Shown: positions 5,743 through 6,132 of the stretch, piece after piece
Numbering within the stretch: the first letter of the stretch is position 1
How the letters are laid out: each line of letters begins with the position of its first letter
DNA from: Prevotellaceae bacterium
GTDB taxonomy: Bacteria; Bacteroidota; Bacteroidia; Bacteroidales; UBA932
Reading direction: 5' to 3'
Length of the DNA: 6,132 nucleotides
NCBI GenBank assembly: GCA_031288885.1
Contig: JAITQP010000172.1
Span: 1-6,132, forward strand
Notes under the pieces: model-generated
Databases searched by the model: none
Seen by the model: the letters and a program-made list of their open reading frames with translations, nothing else
What the model was told of the DNA's origin: nothing
Program-made: the position numbers and the translations under genes

Positions 5743-5757
5743 CGCCCTTGCAGGGCG
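5743..5757. repeat. Small hairpin CGCCC-TTGCA-GGGCG
   Basis: CGCCC (5743-5747) pairs with GGGCG (5753-5757) around a TTGCA loop. It sits between the 10-bp inverted repeat and the 17-nt tandem repeat, in the same cluster. Confidence 0.5.
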
Positions 5758-5790
5758 GCGCGAGGCGTGCAATGGCGCGAAGCGTGCGAG
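5757..5790. repeat. Imperfect 17-nt tandem repeat; second unit contains the 15-nt word shared with 538-552
   Basis: Unit 1 (5757-5773, starting GGCGCGAGGCGTGC) and unit 2 (5774-5790, starting GGCGCGAAGCGTGC) match at 13 of their first 14 bases. TGGCGCGAAGCGTGC at 5773-5787 is identical to 538-552 in the left intergenic region. Confidence 0.6.
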
Positions 5791-5820
5791 GGCGGCAGCT
5801 TGCGGGGAGGTTCCTCCGCT

Positions 5821-5845
5821 TCGCGCGCTCGTCCCTCGCGCGCTC
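5821..5845. repeat. 10-nt direct repeat TCGCGCGCTC
   Basis: The word occurs at 5821-5830 and 5836-5845, separated by GTCCC. It lies next to GGAGG-TT-CCTCC (5806-5817), another short self-complementary segment. Confidence 0.6.
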
Positions 5846-5870
5846 CGGTCGGAATGACGGCAGGGGCGGG

Positions 5871-5904
5871 CACGGGTGGTGTGCAAACACGGGTGGTATG
5901 CAAA
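5871..5904. repeat. 17-nt tandem duplication beside the HAD gene terminator
   Basis: The unit at 5871-5887 (CACGGGTGGTGTGCAAA) and that at 5888-5904 differ at one base (G to A at the 11th position). The second unit runs into the A-tract that forms the U-tract of the minus-strand terminator. Confidence 0.75.
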
Positions 5905-5927
5905 AAAAAGGCGGGTTTGAAACCCGC
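5902..5927 (-). terminator. Intrinsic terminator of the HAD hydrolase gene
   Basis: On the + strand, GCGGGTTT (5911-5918) and AAACCCGC (5920-5927) are exact reverse complements around one base, most likely folding as a 5-bp stem with a TTTGAAA loop. Read on the minus strand the hairpin is followed by C and eight T (complement of the A run 5902-5909). It lies two bases past the HAD stop codon (5930-5932), so it is well placed for that gene. Confidence 0.75.
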
Positions 5928-5929
5928 AC

Positions 5930-6132
5930 CTACGGGCAGCTGAAAATCAGGCTTTCAAGCGCTTCGGGGCTTACCTCCGTGAAGTCGTTTATCACCCAGT
6001 GGGCGTTGGCGAGCTCCTCGCGCGGCATGATTTGCGCAATGGCTACCACCTTCATTCCGGCGTTGCGCGCCGCCTGCACGCCTATCACGGCGTCCTCCAC
6101 CACCACGCACTGCGCGGGCGTAAGCCCCATGG
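5930..6132 (-). CDS. HAD-superfamily hydrolase, beta-phosphoglucomutase-like, C-terminal part, truncated at right window edge
   Basis: The minus-strand frame is open from the window edge to a TAG (5930-5932) and gives at least 66 residues. The segment CVVVEDAVIGVQAARNAGMK is the classic HAD motif IV region of the beta-phosphoglucomutase/phosphatase subfamily, where the Glu-Asp pair helps bind Mg2+. It is followed by the usual end of the core domain (VINDFTEVSPEALESL). Members are cytoplasmic sugar-phosphate mutases or small-molecule phosphatases; the substrate is set by the missing N-terminal half. The ATG at 6130-6128 is most likely internal, because the nucleophile motif and cap domain must lie upstream. 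The gene converges on the FGE-like gene, with the repeat cluster between them. Confidence 0.88.
   Translation of the reverse strand, partial: MGLTPAQCVVVEDAVIGVQAARNAGMKVVAIAQIMPREELANAHWVINDFTEVSPEALESLIFSCP

Larger units (their letters stand above)
5537..5929. repeat. Repeat-rich, gene-free region of hairpins and tandem repeats
   Basis: This 393-nt stretch lies between the convergent FGE-like and HAD genes. It holds at least five perfect inverted repeats and three direct or tandem repeats, listed separately. The open frames on the minus strand here (5655-5903 and 5678-5929) are rich in Arg, Ala and Pro, run through the palindromes and look non-coding. The part at about 5800-5860, ending in GGTCGGAATGACGG, has the look of dispersed intergenic repeats of some Bacteroidota, but that is from memory and unverified. 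Confidence 0.7.

Noticed and set aside
5871..5904. Possible start of a CRISPR array
   Set aside because: The two units are directly adjacent with no spacer, only 17 nt long, and there are no cas genes in view.
5655..5929. Minus-strand ORFs (82 and 83 codons) in the right intergenic region
   Set aside because: They are translations of palindromes and tandem repeats, heavy in Arg, Ala and Pro, in two overlapping phases, and would run through the HAD terminator.
6128..6130. ATG at 6130-6128 (minus strand) as the true start of the HAD gene
   Set aside because: It would leave only motif IV and the C-terminus. HAD hydrolases need the N-terminal nucleophile motif, so the gene must continue beyond the window.
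1..6132. A DGR template repeat or reverse transcriptase within the window
   Set aside because: No region rich in AAC codons matching the FGE-like 3' end, and no reverse transcriptase-like reading frame, was found. The DGR idea rests only on the codon pattern at 261-368.

Overview
The window most likely comes from a member of the Bacteroidota, probably a host-associated Bacteroidales-like organism. Two intergenic regions carry exact matches to the Bacteroidota -7 element TAnnTTTG (TACCTTTG at 648-655 and 3780-3787). Ribosome-binding regions are A-rich with little or no Shine-Dalgarno. The main enzyme gene is an exported GH2 protein of the kind abundant in Bacteroides relatives. Genes are GC-rich, while the regions upstream of them are AT-rich. 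The lineage is inferred from these signals, not from a database match.

Layout, left to right. (1) 1-368, + strand: the C-terminal 121 residues of an FGE-sulfatase/SUMF1-domain protein, cut by the window edge, followed by an intrinsic terminator (464-514). (2) 369-701: intergenic, with the terminator, a heptamer tandem repeat, a 15-nt word that recurs near the right end, and the promoter of the next gene. (3) 702-3626, +: a complete 974-aa secreted glycoside hydrolase family 2 protein with both predicted catalytic glutamates. (4) 3627-4174: a 548-nt gap with a 15-bp inverted repeat, a second Bacteroidota-type promoter, a strongly structured transcribed region ending in an intrinsic terminator at 4008-4038, and a further structured leader before the next gene. 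(5) 4175-5536, +: a complete 453-aa exported protein with an N-terminal domain joined to a C-terminal FGE-like domain. It is a paralogue of the gene at the left edge. (6) 5537-5929: no gene, but densely packed hairpins and tandem repeats, several sharing a TGAAA loop. (7) 5930-6132, - strand: the C-terminal end of a HAD-superfamily (beta-phosphoglucomutase-like) hydrolase, with its own terminator at 5902-5927.

How the parts may fit together. Two FGE-fold surface or periplasmic proteins flank an exported glycosidase. FGE domains activate sulfatases only with a catalytic cysteine pair. The complete copy lacks both cysteines and the partial copy lacks one, so neither is a convincing sulfatase maturase. 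They look more like C-type-lectin-fold binding or display proteins. The 3' end of the left copy has codons of the type expected in the variable region of a diversity-generating retroelement, although no reverse transcriptase or template repeat is present here. The most unusual non-coding signal is the promoter-to-terminator unit at 3780-4038, which is either a free small RNA or an attenuated leader for the second FGE-like gene.
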